64,000 nt of DNA from Erythroxylum novogranatense (GCA_029891385.1 CM057228.1:24697809-24761808); one strand, 5' to 3'. Shown: positions 31,679-44,416, counted from the stretch's first letter. The notes: generated by a model from the letters alone, not told the origin. Translations and numbers: made by a program.

Positions 31679-34541
31679 TGTTGGACCCGCTTCAGAGCCC
31701 AATCGATGTCGAATCCCGCTTCCTAATCCGACTCTGAATCAGAAACATGAAACTTGATTATCTTTTCTTGTAAGGTTTATTTCACTTAACCCTAATTGAA
31801 TGTTAATTTCTCTTGTAAATCATGTCCTTAAGACTCTTGCTTTATTTAAGACAAGAATCGCTTCAATCGGAGTCATGTAACTCAAGATATGCTCCAAACA
31901 CCTAAAGGAGCTCCTACCCGAAACATGCTCTCTTAACTGACCTCTCACTTGCTTTATTTCAAACTTCCTCAATTTAACTCCAATTGATACCAATTTCTGT
32001 AGCAAGAAATATACAAGTCTTAGGAAGCTAATGGTTCAAACCTCACCTCAATTTAAGGCCGGATGAGGGATTTATTCCCAAAACAATAGACCATGATCAC
32101 TTCCAAAATTCAAATGGAATTCTTTTGGCGCGATTCTCATAACTTTTAATCTAGAGGTCTGGTTGTGTTCAATCTTTCACCATTTGAAAGTAGACATCTA
32201 GATCTACAACTCTTATGAAGACTACAAAACCAAATTCGGCCTCTAACAATGCTCAAAACACTTGACTAACAACTCGACTTATGCTGGAAAATAGCCTATA
32301 ACTCGACTTATGCTGAACAACTCGACTTATCGAGACAAATAAGTCGACTTATCGAGACAAAAAGGTCGACTTATCACTAACAAGTCGACTTATGGGGGCT
32401 GGAGACCAATAACTCGACTTATATGGACCAATAACTCGACTTATGACTATCCTGAACTTGATCCTAACCCTCTACACTCTCTCTTGACTTAACTCTAACA
32501 CCATGAACACTCCTAACCTTTCTAAATCTATCCATAACATCATGAATACTTTTAATCCTCTCAAATCATTCATTCCACTCTCAACATACTATAATCTCAC
32601 TTGTACTAACATCATCCTCCTACTCACATGAATTTCAAAGCCATTCCATACAACTTTGGAAACTATGTTTAAACATGGGAATAAATGGTTGTGAAAGACC
32701 ATGGTAAATCATAATTCATGCATTTCATTTACATTCAACACAAGTAGCTCACAATGCTTTAGTGGGTATTTCAAGCCCTTTTACAACATGGTTCAAAACA
32801 CACTTCCAAAATGCTACTGTTTTCTCAAAATGCATCTAAAGCATTGTTTACAACAAAATCATGAAATACAAAGACAAAACACTAAGATCTTGGAGTATGC
32901 CTTGAGCTCATTCTTCGAGATCCAGATCTTCACCTGGAGATGGGACGGAAAGTGGGGGTGAGCTTTCGCTCGTGGGTAACACGTTTATATTTATACTACT
33001 AAGCTGAATCTATTCATTATTCATACTGTTTGCAATATTCTCATTAACAAATCTTATAACTTGCATTTCACAAATTCATCAAGCTAACAACAAAATTTCA
33101 TGATTCATGCATTCATCATTCTTGCTAACATATGCTAACACATAATCACATAGCTGATGGTTTGAAAAGTCCACGGGTTATCTTGATGAGCTACAAGTGT
33201 AGTCATATGTCGAGGAGTTCAAAAAGAACATCCTATGCCACTATCGGCAGCAAGGGAGAAGGCTATCTTGGTCAACGCACGTGACTCTGTTTGGTGGACT
33301 TAACTAACCCACATAACACTGAATTTTATGCATAAAACTGGGCTTTTATTGCCCACTAGCTGAATTTCTGAAATGGATTTTCATGCAATCCATATAGCTG
33401 ATTTTCTGAAAATGCTTTTCATGCTTAGCTCAAATGTCATAATCTCATTAATATTCATTCTCATTCAATTCATGACTTTATCAAGCAATGTCAAGCAATG
33501 TCATATACTATCAAGTTCTCATATAATGGCATTCATACATCTATTATACTCAATCAATTCATCTCCCAATAATTTGAAAGAACATACTTTCTTTAATTAA
33601 AGTAGTATTTATCACTTACTAGCATAAAGATAAAATGAAACTCACCTTATATCCTTGCTTAAGCTTGCCTAAGGAAGCTCCTCTTCTTGTTCTCCCTTCT
33701 TCTTGTCCTCCTTCATTTATAACAAGAAAAGAACCTTACATCACTTAGGGTTTCTAAAATTGAAAACCCAATGAACTTTAATCATGAAATTAACTCTAGA
33801 ATCACTAAACCCACTCCATTCTTAGTCTTTCTAATCCATAACCCAAGCAAAAGCTTAACCTTAACCAAGAAGCTTACCTTGAATCTTCACTAAACCAAGT
33901 GATTTCTTGGTTCAAAAGGAAGCTCTAGCCTTCCTCCACACTTTTAACTCTTGGACTTTCTTCAAAATCTTACCCAAACTCTTGGAAAATCACAAACTTA
34001 ACCAAGCTCTTCTTCTTTTCTCCTCACCACCGAAACTTCTCTCCCTCTCCCTTTGATTTTCGTTTCTTTCCTTCTTTTCCTACTACTCACTTATTTCTTC
34101 TCTTCTTTATACTTTCTTCCATTTTAACTTAAGCCCATAAGGCCTAAGCCCATTTACTCCTCCTTCATCTTCCTTTCCTTTCTTATTTCCTTATACTACT
34201 TTCATTTAACTTAAGCCCAAGCCCAAGTTCACTTCTTCTAAATCCCTTTCTTCCTACATCATTTCCTCTTTAACTTACTCAAGCCCATTTGTTCTTTTAA
34301 AGCCCAACTTATTCCTCTTTTCTTTTCCTACTTCATTCAAGTCCAACTAACACATTTAATACATGCTATCTAACTCATTTAAGCACATTTACTTATTACC
34401 TAACTCATTTATGTTATTACATGCTAATTAATTCCATATGCTATTTAATGCTATCATATTAAATTCATGCTAACTCAATTTCTTAATTAGTCTAATTATG
34501 CTTAATTAAAAAATTAAATAAAAAAAAATTCGGGGCTAATA
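31679..34541 (-). mobile_element. Element F 5' LTR (right copy)
   Basis: About 2.86 kb, matching 23997-26869 nearly base for base. Most differences lie in the first 80 bp and around 33180-33300. It includes a G-box at 33278-33283. Confidence 0.9.
32267..32448 (-). repeat. CGACTTAT array in F right LTR
   Basis: Same eight-copy arrangement as the left LTR; palindrome ATAAGTCGACTTAT at 32339-32352. Confidence 0.85.
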
Positions 34542-34546
34542 TTCCA
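34542..34546. repeat. TSD of element F, right copy (TTCCA)
   Basis: Pairs with 23992-23996. Confidence 0.9.
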
Positions 34547-36114
34547 GATTCGTTACGGACTAGGAAAAGAGGTCTACAATTGAGGATAATTATAGGAATT
34601 AGAATTGATTTAAGTGACATTGATTTATAGAGAATAAAGTCGATTATGGTTCATGGTGTGACCTAAATATTGAATTGAGACAATTAGAGTTTTAATTGGG
34701 ATTCTCAATAGAGGTTTTGACCCAATGGATAGGAAATATGAATTGAGGAAATTGAACTGAATTTTATGATTGGATCCATTATTGTCTATCAATTGAGCAA
34801 AGAGTTAGAATGGGACATAAGAGTTCAAAATTGGATTTTAGCGCCGGGAAAATTGTGAACATGCGTTGTACATAATTTCACTGAGACATATGTATTACTG
34901 AATTATTTAATCGAGCATCTAGTAATGGACCGTGTTTCTTCGTTATAGAGGCCGTTGGATCGTCATTCCACGGACATTGTTGAAACTTCCAGCAAGAGCT
35001 CGGAAGTTCTGGTGAGTAACCTAGTTGGTTTCTCAAATTCTCGATCGCTTAAATGCTCAACGTGAATTACTTGCCAAATGTGAAATTGTATGATTATCAA
35101 ATATATATGATCGGATGGTATGCCTCTCAGATTAGGCGTGAAATTGCATGATCACTTTCTCAGATCGACTCAATTATCAGATTCTTGAGAAATACAATAT
35201 CGGGCTTTTATACCCATACATCGAATCTTGAATCATCAATTATCGAACATCGCATTGCATGCATAAATGCATGATCGATAATGGAATGTGACCCAAGTTG
35301 TTATTATCACTAAAGAGCCTCGAGCTCGAACATCAGATTGACGTGCCTCGAGCCCGAGGGAAAAATCTCGACGCGTCCTCCATCGAACACCGATGAGCAT
35401 TTGGACACAATATTGAATAAGCGGAAAGAGTCTCATATGCATTATATACATGGTGATTGAATTGCCAAATTGTGTGATGATTATGAATCGCGTGATGCCA
35501 TGATTTCTTTGTAAATTGTGATGTGATATCAAAGCGCTCTATGCTCCGTAATATTGTCACCGATATCGTATAATCGTTATAAACTATCGTAAATTGTTAT
35601 ATAATCTCGTTAATTGAATATTCCTGCATCTATGTCAGATTTAATTTGCGTAATGCATGATTTGAGTGAACCATCGATGATGGTTTCTCATCGAGTTCGC
35701 AAACTCACCCAAAATTGCATCTAATTTTTCAGATCGATAGAGTAGACCCTAGCTCAGGAGATAGCCTTTTCCTACAGGCGAAGACGTCTTTGGCGAAGCG
35801 TGATGGCACATGTGTCGGCCACCGGGTTGGATTTTGAGGATGACTTAGATAGATGTCAGACGGTTTCCTTTTGGTTTTGTTTAGGGGTGATAGACTTGTC
35901 TATTCCTTTTGGATGACCGTATTGATATGGCTGCCATGATAAGATTATTTTGGACTTTTAAAAGTTACTGATTTCTGATATTTGGTTTTAATTATTGCGA
36001 TGCCATGTGGATATTATTGGGAAAATGTTCTGGTAGTACACCTTTATCGTGGGATACGTGTCGGAGCGACCTTCGGGTTTCCTGATGTGTATCCTACGGT
36101 GAGGGGGCGCTACA
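34547..36114 (+). mobile_element. Element E 5' LTR, second part
   Basis: Resumes GATTCGTTACGGACTAGG, parallel to 41935 onward in the 3' LTR, and ends GGGGGCGCTACA at 36114. Includes a CTCACCC...TTTTTCAG block near 35704-35732. Compared with the 3' LTR, it shows many short indels. Confidence 0.88.
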
Positions 36115-36119
36115 TTAAG

Positions 36120-36131
36120 TGGTATCAGAGC
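36120..36131 (+). other. Primer binding site of element E
   Basis: TGGTATCAGAGC, five bases after the LTR end. Confidence 0.9.
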
Positions 36132-36243
36132 ATGGTTTGACATCTTTTGGGCATAGTGTATTGTTAGGCTTGAATCACTGTAAGCATAGCAGAACTGATC
36201 GGAATTTCTTGTCTGTTTTAGGTCATCCGTTCTTGGAGATCGA

Positions 36244-37345
36244 GTTGAACAACCAGCTGACCTGGAATCGGTAGGAGCTAGTAGGGAGTCTCCTATGCCT
36301 CGTTCAGAGGAGTTGCCTCCTCGAGTTCCTGTAAGATGGGAACGGAGATATGATCAACTGCGTAAGCAGGGGGCGGTTGACTTCTGTGGCAGCACCGACC
36401 CTGCGGAGGTTGAGGGATGGCTATAGAGGACAGAGAGAGTCCTCGATCAGATGGACTGTGACCCGAATGAGCGTTTCAATTACGCGGTTTCTCTCGCTCT
36501 GTGGTCTTGCATATCGATGGTGGAAGATCGCCCCGCAAAGCACCACTGTGCCCCGCACATCGACATGGGATGATTTTCTGAGGGCGTTCAAGGACAATTT
36601 CATGCCCAAGATTTATCTAGAGATGAAGTTACAGGAGTTCTTAGACCTGAGACAGGGGCAGTTGACCGTGGCGGACTATGAGGTGCGGTTCAACGAGTTA
36701 GTGGTATATGCTTCTTCACTGGTGGCTTCTGAGGCTGACAAGTGTCGGCGTTTTGAGGGCGGACTCAACTGAGATCCGTACCTATTGGCTAGATCGATAT
36801 GGGCACTTTATTGAGTTGAGGGTCAAAGAATGAGGATAGAGCACCCGAGACAACGTGTGACCGAGACTGAACATGGGACCAGGCATAAGAGATCCAGTGA
36901 CAGCTAGGGCAGTGCTGACAGAGGGTTCAGCAAGCGACAGAGTAGGCCCTTCCGATCTGCAGGAGGGGCTAGACAGACTGGTTATGGCCAGAGGGGCAGA
37001 TTCGTACAGACTGTTAGTGGTGGCGGCAGTGCCAGAGTTTCAGGGCAGTCTGCTCCTTTATGTGAGCATTGTGGCAAGAGACAAAGTGGAGAGTGTCGAT
37101 GGCTTTCTGGAGCCTGTTTGAGGTGTGATTCGATGGACCACCTAGTGAGGAACTGCCTAGAGACTTTGGGAGCCCAGTCTGCTATGACTGGAAGATCAGG
37201 CAGCAATACCCCGGTGCAGCAGAGCCGTGGAGGTGGATCGGGATGGAGAGGCCGAGGCCGAGGTCGAGCAGAGGGGTCCGCAGTGAGGTCAGAGGGACCA
37301 AGCAGACAGCAGTCGCAGGCTAGGGTCTATGTCATGACTCGGCAG
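36244..37345 (+). pseudogene. gag: Element E gag and zinc knuckle (broken)
   Basis: It begins with VEQPADLESVGASRES without an ATG (element B likewise starts VDQPTDL at GTG), then a stop in place of the expected Gln/Lys in the WL-RTERVLDQMDC block near 36424. It continues through frame changes to TSTWDDFLRAFKDNFMP, DLRQGQLTVADYEVRFNEL and CRRFEGGLN, stopping near 36772. Further frameshifts lead to the zinc knuckle CLRCDSMDHLVRNC (near 37111-37155) and a Gly/Arg-rich linker (GGGSGWRGRGRGRAEG). The linker is present here but deleted in B. This is the RNA-packaging part of the particle protein. Confidence 0.82.
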
Positions 37346-39327
37346 GAGGCCCAGGATTCCCCGGATGTTGTTGCGGGTATGCTTCTTATTCGGTCTTCAA
37401 GCATATGCATTGTTGGATCTGGATCCACTCATTCCTTCATTGCACCGCATTTAGCATGTAGACCGCATGGGATAGGCAGAGGTTACAGTATGGGTTAGAG
37501 GTGAGTACACCTCAGGTAGTACGATCGTATTGGGAGAGGTGCGTATGGGATGTCAGTTTGGATCAATCGAGCGATTTTGAGTGCCGATCCGATCATTTTG
37601 GCTCGAGGAGATTGACGTGATATTGGGGATGGATTGGTTGATCGCTTCATAGGGCTATCATGGATCGTTATACCAAGGAGGTTGTATTGAATCTCTGGTC
37701 AGCCCAGAGCCGTGTTTCGAGGAGTTAGTCAGCAAAGTGCCAGCCGAGGATGATATCCTTCGAGTGCCCCGAGATTGATGCAGGAGGTTGTGAGGCCTAT
37801 CCGCTCACGAAGGGATTCCGAGTAGAGATGAGATTGCGGATGTTCCCGTAGTAAGGAAATTTCCAGATGTGTTTCCCGAGGAGTTACCGGGATTGCCGCC
37901 AGAGCGGGAGACCGAGTTTGAGATTGATCTTGTTCCCGGTACAACCCCTATATCGATTCCTCCGTATAGGATGGCAACGGTGAAACTGAAAGAGCTTAAG
38001 GCTCAATTGCAGGAGTTACTAGATAAGGGGTTCATTAGACCGAGTGTTTCGCTTTGGGGAGCTCCGGTATTGTTTGTGAAGAAGAAGGACGGGACACTGA
38101 GACTGTGTATCGATTATAGGCAGTTGAATCGGGTAACAGTAAAGAATAAGTATCCACTGCCTAGGATTGACGATCTATTTGATCAGTTGCAGGGAGCTCA
38201 GGTGTTCACTAAATTGGATATGAGATCAGGCTATTACCAGTTGAGGATTGCAGAGGCCGATGTGCATAAGAGTGCCTTCAGGAGCAGGTACGGGCATTTC
38301 GAGTTCCTAGTGATGCCGTTTGGGTTGACTAATGCCCCGGCAGCCTTCATGGCTTTGATGAATAAAGTTTTTCAGCCCTACCTGGACCGGTTCGTGATAG
38401 TATTTATTGATGATATACTGATTTATTCAAAGAATAGGCAGGAGCACGCTGAGCATCTGAGGATTGTTCTACAGGTTATGAGCGAGAGACAGCTGTTCGC
38501 TAAATTCACTAAGTGTGAATTTTGGCTAGATCAGATTGTATTTCTAGGGCACGTGGTGTCCGGTGAGGGTATCCAGGTGGATCCTCACAAGATCGAGGCA
38601 GTTATGAGTTGGGAGATTCCGAGGAGTGTGCCAGAGTTGCGGAGTTTCCTAGGACTGGCCGGATATTACCAGAGGTTCGTCGAGGGGTTTTCGTTGATCT
38701 CCGCCCCTTTGACGAAGCTATTGAGGAAGAATGTGTCGTTTAGATGGTCTGAGGAGTGCCAGAAGAGCTTTGAAGAGCTGAAACATTGGTTGACTACCGC
38801 ACCGGTGTTAGGTATTCCTTCTAGTACTGGAGGCTTCATAGTGTACAGTGATGCCTCGCATCAGGGGTTGGGTTGTGTACTGATGCAGCATGGGAGAGTT
38901 ATAGCGTACGCCTCGAGACAGTTGAGGTCTCACGAGGTGAATTATCCAGTGCATGATTTGGAGTTGGCAGCAGTAGTGTTTGCTCTGAAGATCTGGAGAC
39001 ATTATCTGTATGGGGAGATGTTCCAGATCTTCACTGATCATAAGAGTCTCAGATATCTGTTGAGTCAGAGAGAGCTCAATCTGAGACAGAGGAGATGGAT
39101 AGAGTTACTGAAGGACTATGACTGCACGATTGAGTATCATTCGGGAAAGGCCAATGTGGTGGTCGATGCATTGAGTAGGAGATCGCATGGTAGTGCAGCT
39201 CAGGTTCAGGTTTCGAGATTACCTGGTCTGATTCAGTTGAGAGCTCTTAATGTACAGATGGATTTGGGTCAGGATGGAGCTCTGATTGCTACTCTGAGGC
39301 TGAGGCCGATGTTGCATGACAGGATCT
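37346..39327 (+). pseudogene. pol: Element E protease, RT and RNase H
   Basis: Protease reads VGSGSTHSF, with Gly in place of the catalytic Asp seen in B (VDLGSTHSF). The 37500-37868 stretch is frameshifted. From 37869 a 486-codon frame encodes RT (PWGAP-like [54 protein letters not shown], catalytic FIDDILIYS), [13 protein letters not shown], and RNase H ([27 protein letters not shown]). It ends at a TAG at 39327-39329. This clean stretch contrasts with the messy sequence on both sides. Confidence 0.88.
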
Positions 39328-39329
39328 AG

Positions 39330-40727
39330 AGAGCTCAGGATCAAGACCCAGTGTTAGTGAGACTGATTGAGAGAGTCCAGCCGCATCGATTCGGAGTTTG
39401 AGTTGAGAGATGGGACGCATGGATGGGATGTAGCGTGTGTGCCTCGATATAGATGATTTGAGACGGAGATTCTAGAGGAGGCACATGTAGCTGCCTATCT
39501 ATGCATCCGGCACGACCAAGATGTATCGTACTCGAGACAAAGATTTCGGTGGCCTTGGTATGAAGAGGCAAGTGGCAATGTATGTTTCTGTGTGTCCGAT
39601 TTGTCGGCGAGTTAAGCGCAGCATCAGCTCCATGGGAAAGTTGCATTCGTTGCCCATCCCGGAGTGGAAATGGGAGCGAATTACTATAGATTTTGTGACG
39701 GGTTGCTTAGGACACCGAGGCAAAGATGATGCTATCTGGTCATAAGGACCGATTGATTAAATCGGCTCACTTTTGCCGATGAGGGAGAGCAATACTCGAT
39801 CAGTTGGCCCGTAAGTATGTGGCGTAGATTGTACGATTGCATGGGGTTCCTTTGTCGATAGTCTCGCATCGAGATCCTGTGTTCACCTCGAGGTTCCGGA
39901 AGAGCCCACAGATCGCTATGGGTACGAGGTTGAACTTCAAGATTACATTTCATCCTCGCATGTATGGATGAGTGAGGACGATTAAGATCATTGAGGACAT
40001 GCTTCGGCATGTGTATTGGAGTTCAGAGGATCATGGGATCGATTTAGATCGATTGAGTTTGCATATAATAACCCGAGATCGAGTAGTATTGGATGGCACC
40101 GTATGAGGCCTCAGTATGGGAGGCCGTGTCGATCGCCATCGTATTGGGATGAAGAGTGTATGAGATCGATAGAGGTCCTGGTGATTCAGACACGAAGAAT
40201 AAGGTATATTGATCCAGAGTCGCATCAAGCGGCTCGGGATGCATGTAAGAGCTATGTGAATCAAAGATCGGCGAGAGATGGAATATAGTGTAGGTGACAG
40301 AGTGTTTCTCGAGTGTCTCCTTGAAAGGAGTCTCGAGGTTTGGCCGTAAGGGGCAAGTTGAGCCCTCGATATATCGGTCCGTATGAGATCCTTGAAAGGA
40401 TAGGACCGCTATTTTCTGATTGGCATTACTGAAGTGAGATGTCTCGATGCATGATGTATTTCATGTTAGTATGCTCGACGGCACTGCTCGACCCGACGAT
40501 GTGATTTCGCTCAGAGATTGAGGTAGCCAAAGTGATTTGACCTATGTTGAGGAGCCAGACGGATTATAGGATCACGGGTCAGCGGTGAGGAACAGGGTGA
40601 TTCCATTAGTGAAAGTCCTTTGAAAAACCACTCTTCCGAGGAAGCTACATGGGAGACCGAGGAGCATATGAGAGTCAGATCCTCATCTATTCGATCGATA
40701 GTATTAAATTTCGAGGACGAAATTTTT
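39330..40727 (+). pseudogene. pol: Element E integrase and chromodomain, heavily eroded
   Basis: Aligned by eye with B, the integrase finger (39480-39620), [15 protein letters not shown] (about 39660), core (39740-40060) and GKLSP-like/chromodomain end (40350-40727, NHSSEEATWETEEHM-like) are all present, but small indels break the frame every few dozen bases. Where B has CAGACTGATGG-type words, this copy has CGCATGTATGG-type words. Confidence 0.75.
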
Positions 40728-40742
40728 ATTGTGAGGGTGAAT

Positions 40743-43545
40743 TGTAACATCCTGTATCGTTAGCAAGGGTGTTATGGTAATATTGGGTTAGGATGATAGG
40801 TTTCATTGCATTCTTGATTGAACATGTCATCGGCCTCTAATTATAGAGGAACTGGTTTCTTGCATATGCATTTATTCATAGGTACATGCATTTATGATTT
40901 TTCGCATTTAATTATGAGTATAAATTGATTGGATTGTGGAACTGATTGGGATTTGTTGGATTGTAATTGATTGAGAAATTAGGAGTAAATGGACTCGAAT
41001 GACTGATTTAGAATAGCCTAAGAGTGGTGGTAATTGATAGTGATTTATAGGAAATTTTGGGATATTCGGAGAAAATGCCCGGACCGAAAATTTTGGAGTG
41101 ATGATCGATCGATTGTATAAGATCGAAAGAATGGTCCAATGGAAAGGGAAATATTAGGGTTATACTGTTAGGAAATTAAAATGTTGAGCTATTGAAATTT
41201 AGAGACTGGAATTTGGACTGATTTGGAGACCTATGTCTATAAATAGATAGGTTTGAAAGAAATTGGGGAAAATTGGTCTAAGGCATTTCGTTTCTTCTTC
41301 CCCTCTACGGTGATCTTCGAATTCTCCCAACGGTGAGATCCTTCGATTTTTTTCTTGTGATTTTCTCCTCATTGTGTAAGGCTAACTTGTTTATTGTGAT
41401 TGATGAAGAATTGAGAAGCTATAGAGTGGATCATCGTTGATTTTGAAAGATTTTAGGGTTTACGGTATTTTTGAAAGATCTGTGGATTGGAGCTTGATTG
41501 GTAAGTTTTAATGTTTTTAATGTTGTTATTGATGGTTATTATGGCATTTATTATGGTTTATTGAGTAGTTGGGAGAGTTAATGGTGGTTTTATAGAGAGA
41601 GAAATAGCTGAAAACGATCGGAGAAGACGAAGGATTAAATCGCGACGTCGCTTCTTGCTTGAGCCTCGCCGCCATTTAATTTTAATTGTTTCGCGGCGAG
41701 GAGAAGAGGACGTCAAGAACGCCATTTAATTGACGCCTTGTGACGAAGTCTTCTTCGCCTCATGGGCGCCGAATTGGATTGTTCGTCGCATGAAGCGTGT
41801 TTCACGCCGCCATGAAGGACCATTTCACGTCGTGGCGAGGGCCTCTTGGCATGCGAAGGGGCTATGCTCCATTGAATCAATTTCAAATTATTGGGCATAA
41901 TTCATAGTGTAGACCTCCGATAGAGGTGATTCCAGATTCGTTACGGACTAGGGAAAGAGGTCTACAATTGAGGATAATTATAGGAATTAGAATTGATTTA
42001 AGTGACATTGATTTATAGAGAATAAAGTCGATTATGGTTCATGGTGTGACCTAAATATTGAATTGAGACAATTGGAGTTTTAATTGGGATTCTCAATAGA
42101 GGTTTTGACCCAATGGATAGGAAATTACTTTAGGAAATATGAATTGAGGAAATTGAACTGAACTTTATGATTGGATCCATTATTGTCTATCAATTGAGCG
42201 AAGAGTTAGAATGGGACATAAGAGTTCAAAATTGGGTTTTAACGTCGGGAAAATCGTGAACATGAGTTGTACATAATTTCACTGAGACATATGCATTACT
42301 GAACTATTTAATTGAGCATCTAGTAATGGGACTATGTTTTACTGTTATAGAGGCACCGTTGGATCATCATTCAGGACATTCTTTGGAACTTCCAGCGAGA
42401 GCTCGAAGTTACTGGTGAGTAACCTAGTTGGTTTCTCAAATTCGATTGCTTAAATGCTCAACGTGAATTACTTGCCAAATGTGAAATCAGATGATTCTTG
42501 AAATATACATGATCGGATGGTATGCTCTCTCAGTATTAGATCGTGAAATTGCATGATCACTTTCTCTTGTCTTCGATTGAATTATCATATGTTGAGAAAT
42601 ACAATACTGGGCTTTTATAGCCATACATTGAATCACTGAATATTGAATTACTGAACACTACATTGCATGCATAAATGCATGATCAGATAATGGAATGTGA
42701 CCCAAGTTGCTATTATCACTGAAAAGAGCCTCGAGCTCGAACACTGTACTGACCGGGCCTCGAGCCCGATGGGAGAAATCCCTGACGCGTCCTCCACTGA
42801 ATACTAACTGAGCACTTGGGCACAATACTGAATAACTGGAAAGAGTCTCATATGCATTATATACATGACTGATTGAATTGCCAAATTGTGTGATGATTCT
42901 CGAAGCGTGTGATGCCATGATTTCTTTGTAAATTGTGATGTGATATCGTAAATCGTTTCTATGCTCTCGTAATATTGTCACCGTCATCGTATAATTATTA
43001 TAAACTCAGTAAATTGTTATATAATACTATTAATTGAATATTACCGTGCCGTCGGTTGTATGCAATTTGCGAATGCATGATTTGAGTGAACCATCGATGA
43101 TGGTTTCTCATCGAGTTATAAACTCACCCAAAATTGCATCTAATTTTTAGGATCGATAGAGTAGACCCTCAGCTCTCGGAGATAGCCTTTTCTACCGTAT
43201 GTGACGTCTTTGGTAGGAGCAATGATGGCAATGTGGTCGGTCAGCTGGGTTGGATTTTGAGGATGACTTAGGATAGATGCTTGTATCAGTTTTCTTTTTG
43301 GTTTTGTTTAGGGGACTGATAGACTTGTCTATTCTTCTTTTGGATGACTGTATTGATATGGCTGCTATGATAAGATTATTTTGGACTTTTAAAAGTTACT
43401 GATTTCTGATATTTGGTTTTAATTATTGCGATGCCATGTGGATATTATTGGGAAAATGTTCTGGTAGTACACCTTTATCGTGGGATACGTGTCGGAGCGA
43501 CCTTCGGATTTCCTGATGTGTACCCTACAGTGAAGGGGCGCTACA
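40743..43545 (+). mobile_element. Element E 3' LTR
   Basis: TGTAACATCCTGTATCG...GGGGCGCTACA, 2.8 kb uninterrupted. TATA at 41236-41247, eroded cassette about 41636-41860, twin GCCTCGAG words at 42728 and 42757, CTCACCC block near 43131. A weak polypurine tract (GAGGGTGAAT) precedes it. Confidence 0.88.
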
Positions 43546-43550
43546 ATACG
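43546..43550. repeat. TSD of element E, right copy (ATACG)
   Basis: Pairs with 22793-22797. Confidence 0.9.
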
Positions 43551-44325
43551 AACTTTGGAGGCAATGTTGAGAGCTTGTGCATTGGATTTCAACAGTTCGT
43601 GGGATGATCACCTACCTTTGATTGAGTTGACTTACAATAATTCATATCACTCGGGAATTCAGATGGCACCTTACAAGGCTTTGTATGGTAGGAGATGCAA
43701 AAATCCTATTTGTTGGGATGAGGAAGGTGAAAGGAAGCTTGTAGGACCTGAGTTGGTACAGGCTACGGTCGATAAAATCAAGGTGGTAAAGCAGAGGCTT
43801 AAAGCAGCTCAAGATAGGATGAAGAGCTACACAGATGCTCATAGGAAAGAGATGGAATTTGAAGTGGGTGAAAAGGTATTTCTTAGAGCTTCTCCATGGA
43901 AAGGTGTCTTGAGGTTTGGCAAGAAGGGCAAGCTTAGCCCGAGGTACATAGGCCCATATGAGATCGTTGAGAGGATTGGGCCTTTGGCTTATAAGTTAGA
44001 TTTGCCATTGGAGTTGTCTAAGATTCACAATGTGTTCCATGTATCGATGTTGAGGAGGTACAGATCGGATCCTTCGCATATAGTTCGACCTTCAGAGGTT
44101 CAGTTGAGGGAGGATTTGACTTATGAGGAGCAACCAGTGAAAATCTTATATTCAAAGGAAAAAGTGTTAAGGAACAAGATTGTGAAATTGGTTAAGGTCT
44201 TGTGGAGGAACCATTCGACCGAGGAAGCGACTTGGGAGCCTTTAGAAGCCATGAAGGAGAAGTACCCATACCTCTTCATGGACTCAGGTAAGGATTTCGA
44301 GGACAAAATTCTTTTAGGAGGGGAG
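43551..44325 (+). pseudogene. pol: Element C integrase C-terminal part and chromodomain
   Basis: It continues C's integrase after E: TLEAMLRACALDF, then WDDHLPLIELTYNNSYH (holding the catalytic-region Glu of the D,D,E core), QMAPYKALYGRRC, VGEKVFLRASPWKGV, GKLSPRYIGPYEIVERIG and the chromodomain VKVLWRNHSTEEATWEPLEA ending EKYPYLF. The frame is open throughout and runs on across the polypurine tract into the LTR (to 44373). This is the best-preserved integrase tail in the window. The chromodomain directs integration to heterochromatin in this lineage. Confidence 0.92.
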
Positions 44326-44328
44326 AAT
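44314..44328 (+). other. Polypurine tract of element C
   Basis: TTAGGAGGGGAGAAT directly before TGTTGGGCCCC. Confidence 0.85.
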
Positions 44329-44416
44329 TGTTGGGCCCCAAAATTTTTTTATTTTATTTTATGTATTTACTGATTTAATTTACTTATTCCTTATTTTGCT
44401 TTAATTGTTTTAATTA

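Larger units (their letters stand above)
23997..34541 (-). mobile_element. Element F: Tekay-type Ty3/gypsy retrotransposon, reversed, complete LTR pair
   Basis: 10.5 kb with exact TSDs TTCCA. On the minus strand: 5' LTR 34541-31679, primer site near 31674, gag, pol and chromodomain 31464-26884, polypurine tract, 3' LTR 26869-23997. Both LTRs begin TATTAGCCCC on the element strand instead of TG, and end CCAACA. The LTRs are nearly identical by eye, so insertion looks recent, yet coding is badly broken. Confidence 0.9.
22798..43545 (+). mobile_element. Element E: Tekay-type Ty3/gypsy retrotransposon (hosts F)
   Basis: 5' LTR 22798-23996 plus 34547-36114, primer site 36120-36131, gag and pol about 36244-40727, 3' LTR 40743-43545, and exact TSDs ATACG. 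Both LTRs are about 2.8 kb when F is removed. Proteins and LTR are related to element B. Confidence 0.9.

Noticed and set aside
23997..34541. A palindromic or tandem duplication of host sequence (24143-26458 repeated at 31820-33600)
   Set aside because: The two copies are direct repeats bounded by LTR termini, primer site and polypurine tract, so they are the LTR pair of element F.
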